In this document: in pieces, positions 1 to 8,352 of the stretch
Position numbering within the stretch: position 1 is the first letter of the stretch
Layout of the letters: each line of letters starts with the position of its first letter
Assembly: GCA_005405945.1 (NCBI GenBank)
Contig: BJHW01000001.1
Coordinates: 7,006,001 to 7,070,000, forward strand
DNA from: Streptomyces violaceusniger
Lineage (GTDB): Bacteria; Actinomycetota; Actinomycetes; Streptomycetales; Streptomycetaceae
Length of the DNA stretch: 64,000 nucleotides
Direction: 5' to 3'
Notes under the pieces: model-generated
Told to the model about the DNA's origin: nothing
Database searches by the model: none
Seen by the model: the letters and a program-made list of their open reading frames with translations, nothing else
Program-made: the position numbers and the translations under genes

Positions 1-1
1 G

Positions 2-133
2 GTCGCCGCCTCCTATGCCAACCGGGTGCTGTACCTGGCCGACGGCCGGATCGTCGACGAGATGCACAACCCGACGGCCGACCTGGTCCTGGAGCGCATG
101 AAGCACTTCGACGCGCGGGGACGGGTGTCATGA
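2..133 (+). CDS. ABC transporter ATP-binding protein, C-terminal end (partial)
   Basis: Only the last 43 codons are in the window; the 5' part lies outside. The visible sequence (VLYLADGRIVDE and a short helical tail) is the usual end of a MacB/LolD-type ABC ATPase, after the H-loop. The stop codon overlaps the start of the downstream FtsX-type permease as ATGA, so the two are translationally coupled and very probably form one exporter or lipoprotein/peptide transport complex at the inner face of the membrane. The family assignment rests mostly on this neighbour, because the Walker motifs are not in view. Confidence 0.75.
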   Translation, partial: VAASYANRVLYLADGRIVDEMHNPTADLVLERMKHFDARGRVS

Positions 134-2700
134 CCGTCCTCAAGACCTCATTGCGCAACTTCGTCGCCCACAAGGGGCGGATGGCGCTGTCCGCGATCGC
201 GGTGCTGCTGTCGGTGGCCTTCGTCTGCGGCACGCTCGTCTTCACCGACACCACCAACGCCACGTTCGACAAGCTCTTCGCGAGCACGGCCTCCGATGTC
301 ACGGTCAGCCCCAAGGGCGTCAGCGACAAGGACACCCGGCAGGGCCGGATCCGTACCCTGCCCGGCTCGGAGCTGGCGCGGCTGAAGCAGGTGGACGGCG
401 TCAAGTCCGTGCTGGGCGATGCCACCAGCCAGTCGGTCACCGCCGCCGACCGCGACGACAACAGCATCGGCTCGGACACCGGCGCCCCGACCATCGGCAC
501 CAACTGGGACCCGACCGAGAAGCGCTCGGTCAAGATCACCTCCGGCCACGCGCCGCGCGGCCCGACCCAGGTGATGGTCGACGCCGACACCGCCAAGAAC
601 AAGAAGCTGAAGCTGGGCGACGAGGTGCGGATCATCGCCATCCCGGGCGAGTTCCGCGCGAAGATCGTCGGCATTGCCACGTTCCAGGTGACCAACCCCG
701 GCGCCACCCTGATCTACATGGACACCGACACCGCGCAGCGCAAGCTGCTCGGCGCTCCCGGGGTCTACTCCAGCTACTCGCTCACCGCCCAGGCGGGCGT
801 CAGCCACGACCAGCTGAAGAAGAGCGTCGTGGCCGAGCTCGGCACCGGGGTCAAGGTGCAGACGAAGGCCGAGGCCAGCAAGGAGGCCGAGGACGACATC
901 GGCTCGTTCCTGGACGTGATGAAGTACGCGATGCTCGGCTTCGCCGGGATCGCCGTCCTGGTCGGCATCTTCCTGATCGTCAACACCTTCTCGATGCTGG
1001 TCGCCCAGCGCACCCGTGAGATCGGCCTGATGCGGGCCATCGGCTCCAGCCGGAAGCAGATCAACCGGTCGGTGCTGATCGAGGCGCTGCTGCTCGGCGT
1101 CGTCGGCTCGATCCTCGGTGTTCTCGGCGGCGTCGGCCTCGCGGTCGGCCTGATGAAGATCATGGGCAGCGCGGGGCTCCACCTGAGCACCGACCAGCTG
1201 ACGGTGAAGGCCACCACGCCCATCGTGGGCATCGGCATCGGCGTCGTCGTCACCGTCATCGCGGCGTACATCCCCGCCCGCCGGGCCGGGAAGATCTCCC
1301 CGATGGCGGCCCTGCGCGACGCGGGCACCCCGGCGGACAGCAAGGCCGGATGGATCCGCGGCGCGATCGGCACCCTGCTCACCGCGGGCGGCGCGGCCTC
1401 CCTGGTGGTCGCGGGGAACGCGGACAAGGCGGTCGACGGCTCGATGTTCCTGGGCCTCGGCGTGGTGCTGACGCTCATCGGCTTCATCGTCATCGGCCCG
1501 CTGCTGGCCGGTCTGGTGGTCCGCGTGCTGGCCACCGTGGTGCTGCGGATCTTCGGCCCGGTCGGCCGGCTGGCCGAGCGCAACGCGTTGCGCAACCCGC
1601 GGCGCACCGGCGCCACCGGCGCGGCCCTGATGATCGGCCTGGCGCTGGTCGCCTGTCTGTCGGTGGTGGGCTCCTCGATGGTCGCCTCGGCCACCGACGA
1701 GCTGGACAAGTCGGTGGGCGCGGACTTCATCGTCCAGTCCGACACCGGCCAGCCGATCACCAAGGGGATCGCGGACGCGGTGCACCGGGCCAAGGGCCTG
1801 AAGCACATCAGCGAGGCCAAGGACATCGAGGGCACCAAGCTCACCCTGCCCGACGGCAAGACGGTCACCAAGGACCTCTCGGCCGCCAGCCCGACGTACG
1901 CCGAGGACCTGCGCACCCCGGTCGTCGAGGGCGACCTGTCCGCCGCGTACGGCAAGGACGCCATGTCGGTGCCGGAGGGCTTCGCCAAGGACCACAAGGT
2001 GAAGAAGGGCGACACCCTCACCGTCGCCTTCAAGGAGGGCCGCACCGCCAAGCTGACCGTCGCCGCGATCACCTCGGACGACGTCAGCCTCGACAAGGGC
2101 GCGCTGTACCTCAACATCGCCACCGTCGAGCGTTATGTCCCCGCCAAGCTCATCCCGGCGGACATCATGATGCTGGCGCAGGCCAAGGACGGCCAGGAGA
2201 AGCAGGCGTACGCCTCCCTCAAGTCCCAGCTGCACCACTACCCGTCGGTGAAGGTGCGCGACCAGACCGACTACAAGAAGGAGGTCAAGGACCAGGTCGG
2301 TCAGCTGCTCAACCTGGTCTACGGCCTGCTGGCGCTCGCGATCATCGTGGCCGTCCTCGGCGTGGTGAACACCCTGGCCCTCTCGGTCGTCGAGCGGACC
2401 CGCGAGATCGGCCTGATGCGCGCCATCGGCGTCTCCCGCCGCCAGATGCGCCGCATGATCCGCCTGGAGTCCGTGGTCATCGCCCTCTTCGGCGCCCTGC
2501 TGGGCCTCGGGCTCGGCATGGGCTGGGGCACCACGGCCCAGAAGCTGCTGGCGCTCGAGGGTCTGAAGACCCTGGAGATCCCGTGGCCGACGATCATCAC
2601 GGTCTTCATCGGCTCCGCCGTGGTGGGCCTTATCGCGGCCCTGGTCCCGGCCTTCCGGGCGGCGCGGATGAATGTGCTGAACGCGATCGCCACGGAATAG
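130..2700 (+). CDS. ABC transporter permease, two FtsX/MacB domains
   Basis: This 856-residue membrane protein has a membrane segment near residues 15-40, a large extracytoplasmic domain, and a first FtsX permease domain from about residue 265. A second extracytoplasmic domain and a second FtsX domain at about 725-856 follow. The cytoplasmic coupling motif RTREIGLMRAIG occurs twice (about residues 295 and 755), showing internal duplication. Such double-FtsX permeases pair with one MacB-like ATPase, here the gene ending at 133, and act in export or extraction of peptides or lipoproteins rather than in uptake. The start overlaps the ATPase stop as ATGA. Substrate unknown. A strong terminator follows at 2766-2808. 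Confidence 0.9.
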   Translation: MTVLKTSLRNFVAHKGRMALSAIAVLLSVAFVCGTLVFTDTTNATFDKLFASTASDVTVSPKGVSDKDTRQGRIRTLPGSELARLKQVDGVKSVLGDATSQSVTAADRDDNSIGSDTGAPTIGTNWDPTEKRSVKITSGHAPRGPTQVMVDADTAKNKKLKLGDEVRIIAIPGEFRAKIVGIATFQVTNPGATLIYMDTDTAQRKLLGAPGVYSSYSLTAQAGVSHDQLKKSVVAELGTGVKVQTKAEASKEAEDDIGSFLDVMKYAMLGFAGIAVLVGIFLIVNTFSMLVAQRTREIGLMRAIGSSRKQINRSVLIEALLLGVVGSILGVLGGVGLAVGLMKIMGSAGLHLSTDQLTVKATTPIVGIGIGVVVTVIAAYIPARRAGKISPMAALRDAGTPADSKAGWIRGAIGTLLTAGGAASLVVAGNADKAVDGSMFLGLGVVLTLIGFIVIGPLLAGLVVRVLATVVLRIFGPVGRLAERNALRNPRRTGATGAALMIGLALVACLSVVGSSMVASATDELDKSVGADFIVQSDTGQPITKGIADAVHRAKGLKHISEAKDIEGTKLTLPDGKTVTKDLSAASPTYAEDLRTPVVEGDLSAAYGKDAMSVPEGFAKDHKVKKGDTLTVAFKEGRTAKLTVAAITSDDVSLDKGALYLNIATVERYVPAKLIPADIMMLAQAKDGQEKQAYASLKSQLHHYPSVKVRDQTDYKKEVKDQVGQLLNLVYGLLALAIIVAVLGVVNTLALSVVERTREIGLMRAIGVSRRQMRRMIRLESVVIALFGALLGLGLGMGWGTTAQKLLALEGLKTLEIPWPTIITVFIGSAVVGLIAALVPAFRAARMNVLNAIATE

Positions 2701-2765
2701 CCAAAGCCGACGGGGGAAATGAGGCCCGCTGCCCTTCCTTGGGGGAGGGGCAGCAGGCTGACCGG

Positions 2766-2808
2766 CCGGCCCGGTGCGCGACGGGGGAGCGCGCCGGGCC
2801 GGTTTTTT
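2766..2808 (+). terminator. Rho-independent terminator of the ABC exporter operon
   Basis: A GC-rich stem (left arm 2766-2780, right arm 2789-2802, one G-T pair) with a short purine loop is followed directly by six T residues at 2803-2808. It lies 65 bases after the permease stop. Confidence 0.85.
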
Positions 2809-2928
2809 CTGTGCGAAAATAAGCGATCAGCTCTGCGCGGATGTCGGGGCCCGCTTGTGTGAGCGGTAATGCGCGTGGGGCATCAACCGCAGGAATCGAG
2901 GGCCGCTTCGCGGAGCGAGGCGCTCAGA

Positions 2929-3164
2929 TCAGGCGCTGCCCAGCGGGTCGGTGATCTGCGCGGAGTCGGTGGTGCCGTCGGCGTTGTGCCACAGACAGAT
3001 CGCCCCGACGACATTGATCGGGATGACTGTGCCTCCGGAGGCCCAGCATTCGGCCTTGGTGAGCGGGGGCGGGGAGCGGCCTGGGCCGTTCCGCCGATTC
3101 CCAGCGTGATGGCGAGGGCTCCGAGGGTGGTTGCCGCGGCTAACGCAAGGCGACGAGACTGCAT
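2929..3164 (-). CDS. Small secreted protein with Sec signal peptide (frameshifted)
   Basis: The ATG at 3164 opens a classic Sec signal peptide (basic MQSRR, hydrophobic core, cleavage near GTAQA-A). About 30 residues in, the frame is lost near 3080 within a run of C. One base added there restores a mature domain of about 45 residues that contains TKAECWASGG and VVGAICLWHNADG and ends at 2929. Two Cys residues could form a disulfide. The corrected protein has about 78 residues and resembles the small secreted proteins of unknown function common in Streptomyces. No partner gene is evident. The frameshift looks like a sequence error, because the downstream frame is clearly protein-like. Confidence 0.6.
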
Positions 3165-3410
3165 ATCGGTACACTCCGATCCGGTGGACCTTCCACCGCA
3201 CTGAGAAAGCTAGCCGGACCGGTTCGAGGAATTCACTAGAGCTGTGACCGTGCGGTGCGGATGCGGAGGCGCGCCGGCGTATTTCGGGCACGGCAAATAG
3301 GCCGCCAAGATGTGCCCGCAGAATTCCTGCGCAATGTCAATGTATTCGTCGCCGATGGCCGGTTCTCCGCGGATCGACGCACCGACCCGCTCGGCTGCCG
3401 GTCCGTTGGT

Positions 3411-3441
3411 TTGACTTGGAGTGCGCTCCAACTCCTAGCGT
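3411..3441 (+). promoter_or_regulatory. MerR-type promoter with dyad in a 19-bp spacer
   Basis: A -35 box TTGACT (3411-3416) and a -10 box TAGCGT (3436-3441) are separated by exactly 19 bp. The spacer holds the dyad TTGGAG-TGCG-CTCCAA (3416-3431). An over-long spacer carrying a palindrome is the hallmark of promoters activated by MerR-family regulators. It drives the aldo-keto reductase that starts at 3471. No merR gene is in the window. The rest of the 3165-3470 gap shows nothing further that I recognise. Confidence 0.75.
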
Positions 3442-3470
3442 GATCGTCACGACCACGAGGGAGGTACCCG

Positions 3471-4456
3471 ATGTCCGAACTGCCCACCCGTCACCTGGGC
3501 GCCCTGGCCGTCGCGGCCCAGGGCCTGGGCTGCATGGGGATGAGCCACGGCTACGGCGCCTCGGACGACGCCCAGTCGATCGCCACCCTCCACCGCGCCC
3601 TCGACCTCGGCGTCACGCTGCTTGACACCTCCGACTTCTACGGTTCCGGGCACAACGAGGAGCTGCTCGGCCGGGCCCTGGCCGGACGCCGGGAGCAGGC
3701 GGTGCTGGCCACCAAGTTCGGGTTCGCCAACCGGCTGGGGGAGCCGACCACGATCCGGGGGACGCCGCGTACGTCCGCCAGGCGTGCGACGCCTCGCTGC
3801 GGCGGCTCGGCGTCGATCACATCGACCTCTACTACCAGCACCGCGTCGACCCCGACGTCCCCATCGAGGAGACCGTCGGCGCGATGGCCGAGCTGGTCCG
3901 GGCGGGCAAGGTGCGCCATCTGGGCCTGTCCGAGGCGAGCGCGGAGACCATCCGCCGGGCCCACGCGGTGCACCCCATCGCGGCCCTGCAGAGCGAATGG
4001 TCGCTGTGGACGCGGGGCCTGGAGCACGAGATCGTCCCGGTCTGCCGCGAGCTCGGCATCGGCCTCGTCCCCTTCTCCCCGCTCGGCCGCGGCTTCCTCA
4101 CCGGCCGCTACACCTCGACCGAGGGCCTGCCGGAGGGCGACGTGCGCCGCACCCAGCCCCGGTTCGCCGACGGCAACCTCGAGAAGAACCTGGCCATCGT
4201 GGAGAAGCTGAACGAACTGGCCGCCGCGAAGGGCGTCACCGCGGGCCAGCTCGCCCTCGCCTGGGTGCAGCACCGCGGCGACGACGTGGTGCCCATCCCG
4301 GGCACCCGGCGCCAGAAGTACCTGGAGGAGAACCTGACCGCCGCCACGATCGAGCTGTCGCCCGGGGAACTGGCCGCGATCGACGCCGCCGCACCGGCCG
4401 ACCAGGTCGCCGGCACCCGATACGACGAGAAGAGCCTCACCTTCGTCAACCGCTGA
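3471..4456 (+). CDS. Aldo-keto reductase (frameshifted near 3760)
   Basis: NADPH-dependent aldehyde/ketone reductase of the AKR family (TIM barrel). The first part (about 97 residues from 3471) holds the catalytic Asp and Tyr in LLDTSDFYGSGHNEELLG and the catalytic Lys in ATKFGF. The second part, in the -1 frame, holds the His of DLYYQHRVD, then the SEASAETIRRA and PFSPLGRGFL blocks, and ends at 4456. One base is missing near 3760 in a G run; restoring it gives a normal 328-residue enzyme. A good ribosome site (GGAGG) precedes the ATG. Expression is probably under a MerR regulator through the promoter at 3411-3441, suggesting a role in detoxifying reactive aldehydes. Confidence 0.82.
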
Positions 4457-4529
4457 TCCTCCGGACCGATGAGTTTCGGGGTGGCCCGGGGTCTTTGGTG
4501 GTGAACGCATCACCCCAAGGGAGATCACC

Positions 4530-4928
4530 ATGACCGAGACCGCGAAAGGCGCCCGTTTCACCGAGGTGGGCCGGGTCGCCGTCACCGTTGCCGATCAGGA
4601 TCGGGCGCTGGAGTTCTATGTGGGCACGCTCGGCTTCGAGAAGCGTGCGGACATCCCCTTCGGCGACGGTCACCGCTGGATCGAGGTGGCCCCGGCGGGC
4701 GCCCCGACCGGGATCGCGCTGGTCCTGCCGCGTGAGGGCGGGCAGGGCCCGGGCTACGACACGGGCATCATCCTCACCTCCGAGGACATCGACGCCGACC
4801 ACGCGGCGCTGCGCGAGCGCGGCGTCGACACCGACCAGGAGGTCCAGCGCTGGGGCGCCCCGGTGCCGCCGATGTTCAGCTTCCGGGACGCGGACGGCAA
4901 TGGGGTGATGGTCGTCGAGAACGGCTGA
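4530..4928 (+). CDS. VOC family (glyoxalase/bleomycin-resistance-like) protein
   Basis: This 132-residue single VOC protein has paired beta-alpha-beta-beta-beta modules: FTEVGRVAVTVADQDRALEFYVGTLGF at the front, and FSFRDADGNGVMVVENG at the end, where an acidic metal ligand usually lies. Members are metal-dependent dioxygenases, isomerases or binding proteins; the substrate cannot be read from sequence. It lies 73 bases after the aldo-keto reductase on the same strand with its own ribosome site (AAGGGAG), so co-transcription and a shared detoxification role are plausible. Confidence 0.8.
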   Translation: MTETAKGARFTEVGRVAVTVADQDRALEFYVGTLGFEKRADIPFGDGHRWIEVAPAGAPTGIALVLPREGGQGPGYDTGIILTSEDIDADHAALRERGVDTDQEVQRWGAPVPPMFSFRDADGNGVMVVENG

Positions 4929-4945
4929 CCCCGTTGGTCACCGGT

Positions 4946-4982
4946 GAAGAGCCGGTCCGCGGACGGGGCGGACCGGCTCTTC
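4946..4982. terminator. Bidirectional terminator between convergent genes
   Basis: A perfect 15-bp stem (4946-4960 with 4968-4982) with a 7-base loop lies between the VOC gene ending at 4928 and the convergent glycosylase gene ending at 4990. No long T run follows, as is common in Streptomyces. Confidence 0.7.
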
Positions 4983-4989
4983 GGCGTGG

Positions 4990-5979
4990 TTACGGCGTAG
5001 GGCCGCTGAGGCGCGCGGCGCGGGCGCGGAGCAACAGCGCGACCCAGCTGCGGTAGGGCCGCCAGCGGTCGGCGATACCGGCCAGTCGGCGGATGTCGCC
5101 AGAGGCGGTCTCGCCGAGGTCGTACGCGGCGGCCATGGCCGCGTGCAGCCGCGGTTCGTGACGCGGGAAGACATCGGGGTGTCCGGCGCCCCGGATGAGG
5201 ATCAGTTCGGCGGAGAACGGACCGATGCCGGGGAGGTCGCGCAGCGCCGCGAGGGCGTCGTCCACCGGCATCGAGCGCAGCCGTGCGGCGTCGAGTTCCC
5301 CGGCGTCGGCCGCTTCCGCCAGCGCGTGCAGCCGCTCGATCTTCACCTTGGTCAGGCCGGGGGCGCGGGTGATGGCGAGCAGGGCCGGTGGGGTGGGGAA
5401 GGCGTACAGGGTCCGGCCCTCGACCTGGACGCGCCGTCCGTGCCGCTCGGCGAGGCGGGCCTTGATGGCGGCGGCCTGGGTCATGCGGATGCGGTGGCCG
5501 ATGATGGCCCACGCGGCGGCTTCGTAGGGCGAGTGGAAGCACACCGGCCGAAGGCCCGGGTAGTCCGCCATGAGCCCGGCCACCACCGGGTCGGCGGCGG
5601 CGAGTTCGGGGAAGCCGCTTCCGTCGACGTCGAGGGAGAGGACGCGGGCCAGCTGGGCCCGGACGGCCTCGCCGGATCCGGGGCCGTCGGACCTGCCGAC
5701 CTCGCCGGACCCGGACCCGGACCCGTCAGCCTCGCCGGATCCACCGGACTCGTCGGGATACGTGGTGAACTCGGCCCGGACCGGGCCCGCTGCTCCCTCC
5801 GCCGTCTCCTCCTGCCGCACCGCGACGGCCACCGTCGAGTGGCCGTCGTCGGCGGGGAAGGCCAGGCGGAGTACCCAGTCCGCCGTGCCCTGGTAGTTCG
5901 CCGGGGTGAAGCCCTCCAGGAAGCGCATGCTCGCCGCGAGCGAGAAGGGACCGGACGGGGTGAGGGCGACGGCGGTCAC
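4990..5979 (-). CDS. DNA-3-methyladenine glycosylase 2 (AlkA/HhH-GPD family)
   Basis: Base-excision repair glycosylase that removes alkylated purines. The C-terminal HhH-GPD domain is clear: LRDLPGIGPFSAELILIRG is the hairpin, followed by the catalytic Asp in GHPDVFP. The N-terminal AlkA-like domain is joined through a low-complexity Gly/Ser/Glu linker at about residues 75-105, longer than usual. The GTG start at 5979 is chosen because GGAGG lies just upstream and because it sits two bases after the stop of the VOC gene at 5982; 329 residues result. It is probably co-transcribed with that VOC gene and controlled by the divergent MarR protein, which suggests a response to an electrophile or alkylating compound. 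Confidence 0.85.
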   Translation of the reverse strand: MTAVALTPSGPFSLAASMRFLEGFTPANYQGTADWVLRLAFPADDGHSTVAVAVRQEETAEGAAGPVRAEFTTYPDESGGSGEADGSGSGSGEVGRSDGPGSGEAVRAQLARVLSLDVDGSGFPELAAADPVVAGLMADYPGLRPVCFHSPYEAAAWAIIGHRIRMTQAAAIKARLAERHGRRVQVEGRTLYAFPTPPALLAITRAPGLTKVKIERLHALAEAADAGELDAARLRSMPVDDALAALRDLPGIGPFSAELILIRGAGHPDVFPRHEPRLHAAMAAAYDLGETASGDIRRLAGIADRWRPYRSWVALLLRARAARLSGPTP

Positions 5980-5981
5980 GG

Positions 5982-6353
5982 TCAGCCTCCGTGGGCCGTG
6001 AGGGCGTAGCCCTCCGGGCCGATGAAGGTGAACGTGCGGCCGAAGGGGCTGTCCTGGGGCGGGCTGAGGATGGGCACCCCGGCGGCGGCGAGCTGGTCGT
6101 GGAGGGCCTGGGCGTCTGTGGTGCGGAACCACAGGGCCACCCCGAGGCCGGGACGCGCGGCGTCGTCGAGGTCCACGCCCGGCAGCGGCTCGCGGACGGC
6201 GAACGGGATCGGCTCGGTGGTGAACACCACCGCGCCGGGCGGCGAGGCCGGTGCGCGTCGCAGGCCGAGGTGGGTTTCGCAGAAGGCGGCCGCCGCCTCG
6301 ACATCGCGTACCTGGAGGGCGATGAAGTCGGGGCCGTCGATGGTGGCGGGCAT
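5982..6353 (-). CDS. VOC family protein
   Basis: This 123-residue VOC protein starts IDGPDFIALQVRDVEAAAAF and ends with RTFTFIGPEGYALTAHGG, the usual last strand with its Glu ligand. It is the first gene of a two-gene leftward unit with the AlkA-like glycosylase, the two separated by two bases. Its start faces the marR gene across a 100-bp region with two near-identical palindromes, so it is the likely main target of that regulator. Substrate unknown; glyoxalase or antibiotic-binding roles are typical of the family. Confidence 0.8.
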   Translation of the reverse strand: MPATIDGPDFIALQVRDVEAAAAFCETHLGLRRAPASPPGAVVFTTEPIPFAVREPLPGVDLDDAARPGLGVALWFRTTDAQALHDQLAAAGVPILSPPQDSPFGRTFTFIGPEGYALTAHGG

Positions 6354-6391
6354 GGGTTCTCCCCGGTTGTCGGTTGAGCCAGTGATGTTCG

Positions 6392-6409
6392 ATGTCAGGA
6401 CTTTGACAT
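6392..6409. promoter_or_regulatory. MarR operator O1
   Basis: Palindrome ATGTCA-N6-TGACAT in the divergent promoter region. Read on the minus strand it is ATGTCAAAGTCCTGACAT, which differs from operator O2 (6438-6455) at one base in 18. Centre-to-centre spacing is 46 bp. Confidence 0.8.
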
Positions 6410-6437
6410 TCCTGGACTGTACGCACGACCCACCCCT

Positions 6438-6455
6438 ATGTCAAAATCCTGACAT
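6438..6455. promoter_or_regulatory. MarR operator O2, covering the marR start codon
   Basis: ATGTCAAAATCCTGACAT is an inverted, 17/18-identical copy of O1. Its last bases include the AT of the marR ATG at 6454, so a bound repressor would sit on the translation start. This fits a leaderless, autorepressed transcript. Confidence 0.8.
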
Positions 6456-6915
6456 GGAAGACCGGACCCCCGTGGCCCCGCCGCACCCCGCCGACGACGT
6501 CACCGAGCATGTGGGCTACCGCCTCAAACGCGCCGCCGCCGCGCTGCGCGGCGCCATGGACAAGGCGCTGCGCGAGCACGGGCTGACGGTGCCGCAGTAC
6601 GCGTGCCTCGAACTCCTCGACGAGCGGCCCGGCCTGTCCAACGCCGAGCTCGCCCGCTCCACGTTCGTCACCCGGCAGTCCATGAACGTGGTGCTCCGCG
6701 GCCTCCAGGAGGCGGATCTGATCTCCCGGCCCGCCACCACCGACCACGGCCGCGCGCTCCCCGCCCACCTCACCGAGCGCGGCAGCGAACGGCTCCACGC
6801 GGCCCGGTCCGCCGTCTACGCCATCGAACGGACGATGGTCGACGCCCTCCCGCAGCGGCGCCTGGCCGCCCTCCTCGCCGACCTCGACCGCATGGCGGAA
6901 GCCCTCGGCGGCTGA
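6454..6915 (+). CDS. MarR family transcriptional regulator
   Basis: This 153-residue winged-helix regulator has the MarR layout: an N-terminal helix, the recognition region NAELARSTFVTRQSMNVVLRGLQEADLISR, and the wing with DHGRALPAHLTERG, ending in a dimerisation helix. It is divergent from the VOC/AlkA pair. Two copies of an 18-bp palindrome lie in the gap, one over its own start codon, so autorepression and repression of the divergent pair are expected, with release by a small phenolic or electrophilic ligand. There is no ribosome site upstream of the ATG, consistent with leaderless translation. Confidence 0.88.
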   Translation: MEDRTPVAPPHPADDVTEHVGYRLKRAAAALRGAMDKALREHGLTVPQYACLELLDERPGLSNAELARSTFVTRQSMNVVLRGLQEADLISRPATTDHGRALPAHLTERGSERLHAARSAVYAIERTMVDALPQRRLAALLADLDRMAEALGG

Positions 6916-6936
6916 TCCGCCCCCTGCTCCCCTGCC

Positions 6937-7231
6937 TCAGTCGCGGGGAGCAGGGTGCCCAAGGGGCCGAGGTCCAGGTTGAGGTCTTCCGGGGTCAGGC
7001 CGTGCTGGTCGCACAGCTCGGACATGCGCTGGTCGAGCAGCATCAGCGTGGTGCCGATGCGCTCGACCTGGTCCTCGGTGAGGCCGCCCGCGTCGATGCG
7101 GCGGATGGCCTGGCGCTCCATCAGCTGGCGGAGGAGTTCCACGACCGTCAGCACCAGGGCCGCCAGGTCGCGGCCGACCGAGTCGCGGTCGATGTCCACG
7201 CGGGCGGGGTGGAGGGGGTCGGCGTGCTCAT
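6937..7231 (-). CDS. gvpK: Gas vesicle protein GvpK (two frameshifts)
   Basis: Accessory gas-vesicle protein. The core reads RVDIDRDSVGRDLAALVLTV, then a helix with LLRQLMERQAIRRID and the family signature LTEDQVERIGTTLMLL, ending LNLDLGPLGTLLP. The ATG at 7231 overlaps the gvpS stop as ATGA, but its frame must lose one base near 7215 to reach the core. At the 3' end one missing C near 6945 would give LLPRD and a stop at 6937; as written the frame runs on to 6816 into the convergent marR gene. Both shifts fit single-base losses in C runs. Last gene of the gvp operon. Confidence 0.75.
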
Positions 7232-7523
7232 AGCGGGCCGCTGTCGGGCCATGGGGCTCGCACCCGTTCGTTGACCGAGGAGAGCAGGGCGTGCAGGGAG
7301 AGGCGGACGAGGGGGACCTCGGCGATCGCGATGACCAGGTCGCCGCTGATGACGACGCCGGTGGCGAGCACCCGGTCGAGGAGGTCCACGAGGGGCACAC
7401 CGAGCGGGCCCAGGGCCTCGGCCGGGGTGGTTCCCCACTCGGGGCTTCTTCGCGGGCGGTGGCGGCGGGGTTCGCTTCCCACCGCGCCCTTGCCGGGGTG
7501 GTTTCCCAGGTGGGGGTGGTCAT
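7228..7523 (-). CDS. gvpS: Gas vesicle protein GvpS (frameshifted near 7450)
   Basis: GvpA/J-related protein. The diagnostic core is LVDLLDRVLATGVVISGDLVIAI followed by VPLVRLSLHALLSSV, the amphipathic fold shared by gas-vesicle shell paralogues. The best start is the ATG at 7523, which overlaps the gvpL stop as ATGA; its frame must lose one base near 7450 to join the core. The variable N-terminus holds a short internal repeat (WETTPA and WGTTPA). Expected length is about 98 residues. In Streptomyces gvpS sits between gvpL and gvpK, as here. Role: minor shell or nucleation component. Confidence 0.75.
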
Positions 7524-8352
7524 GGGGCCGCCCCATCGTTCGCGAGTCCTCCGTCGGCGAAGGAATACGGCGCCCACGGTCCGGAGAGTTCGATCTGGAC
7601 GTCCGTCTCGTCGCGGCGCAACGACGCGAGCGCGGCGCGCAGTTCGCGCTCGCGGCCCAGGTCGAGGAGGTAGGCCGCGTTCAGCACATGGGTGCGGTGC
7701 CTACCCGTCACCTCGACGCCGTGCGGGCGCAGCCGGCGCGCGGCCACGGCCAGGCCCTGGACGACGGTGTCCACCCGCTCGGCGGCCCGCAGCGCCAGGG
7801 TGTGGCGCTGTTCGCGGCTTCGCTGCCGGGTGCGGACGCGGTCCAGATAGGCGCGGCCGCTGATGCCCGGGCCGGGGCCGTCCGCCGGGGCGGCGTCCGG
7901 GGCCGGTTCCGGGGTGGGCGGCGGGCCCGTGGGGCGTAGACCTTGACGCCCCATTCGGCCCGGCCCGCGATCCGGTCCAGGACGGTCAGGAAGGACGTCT
8001 CCCGCTCGCCCAGGGCCTCGCGGACCCGGCCGTCGTCGCGATAGACCGTGGCCAGGGGCAGTGGGACGGCCGGGGCCAGCGCCGACGTCGCCGTGATCAC
8101 CGCGTGGTGGGCGCGGGCGCAGCGCTCCAGCTCGGCGCCGTCGGACAGCCGCCGCCGCAGCGCCTCCTCGTCGTACCCGGCCGTGGGCACGTCCTGGACC
8201 ACGGCGGTGAGCGGGCCCGCCGCGAGCGTACGGACCGGGGCGCCGGTGCCGAGCCCGGGGAGTTCCGCCAGCCGTTCCGCCGCCGCGGTGAGGTCGCCGC
8301 CTCGGCAGACCGCGAACGCGTAGGTGAGGGTGGGGGTTTCGGGCGGGGTCAT
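7520..8352 (-). CDS. gvpL: Gas vesicle protein GvpL/GvpF family (frameshifted near 7930)
   Basis: GvpL belongs to the GvpF/L family, which helps assemble the gas-vesicle shell. The N-terminal half starts at 8352 (TLTYAFAVCRGGDL) and includes GPLTAVVQDVP and a long helical part. The frame is lost near 7930 after EWGVKVYA. The C-terminal half in the next frame carries HVLNAAYLL and the closing motif GPWAPYSFA, both diagnostic of GvpF/L. One missing base explains the break; the corrected protein has about 277 residues. The start overlaps the gvpJ stop as ATGA. Confidence 0.8.

Noticed and set aside
148..2238. Very long open frames antisense to the ABC permease, mfd (11426-14752) and msrA region (61404-63989)
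   Set aside because: They are rich in Arg, Gly, Ala, Val and Asp without any domain, and follow from the G/C bias of the real genes on the opposite strand.
6816..6936. C-terminal extension of GvpK into the convergent marR gene
   Set aside because: Family members end at LLP plus a few residues; one missing C explains the read-through, and the extension is the antisense of marR.
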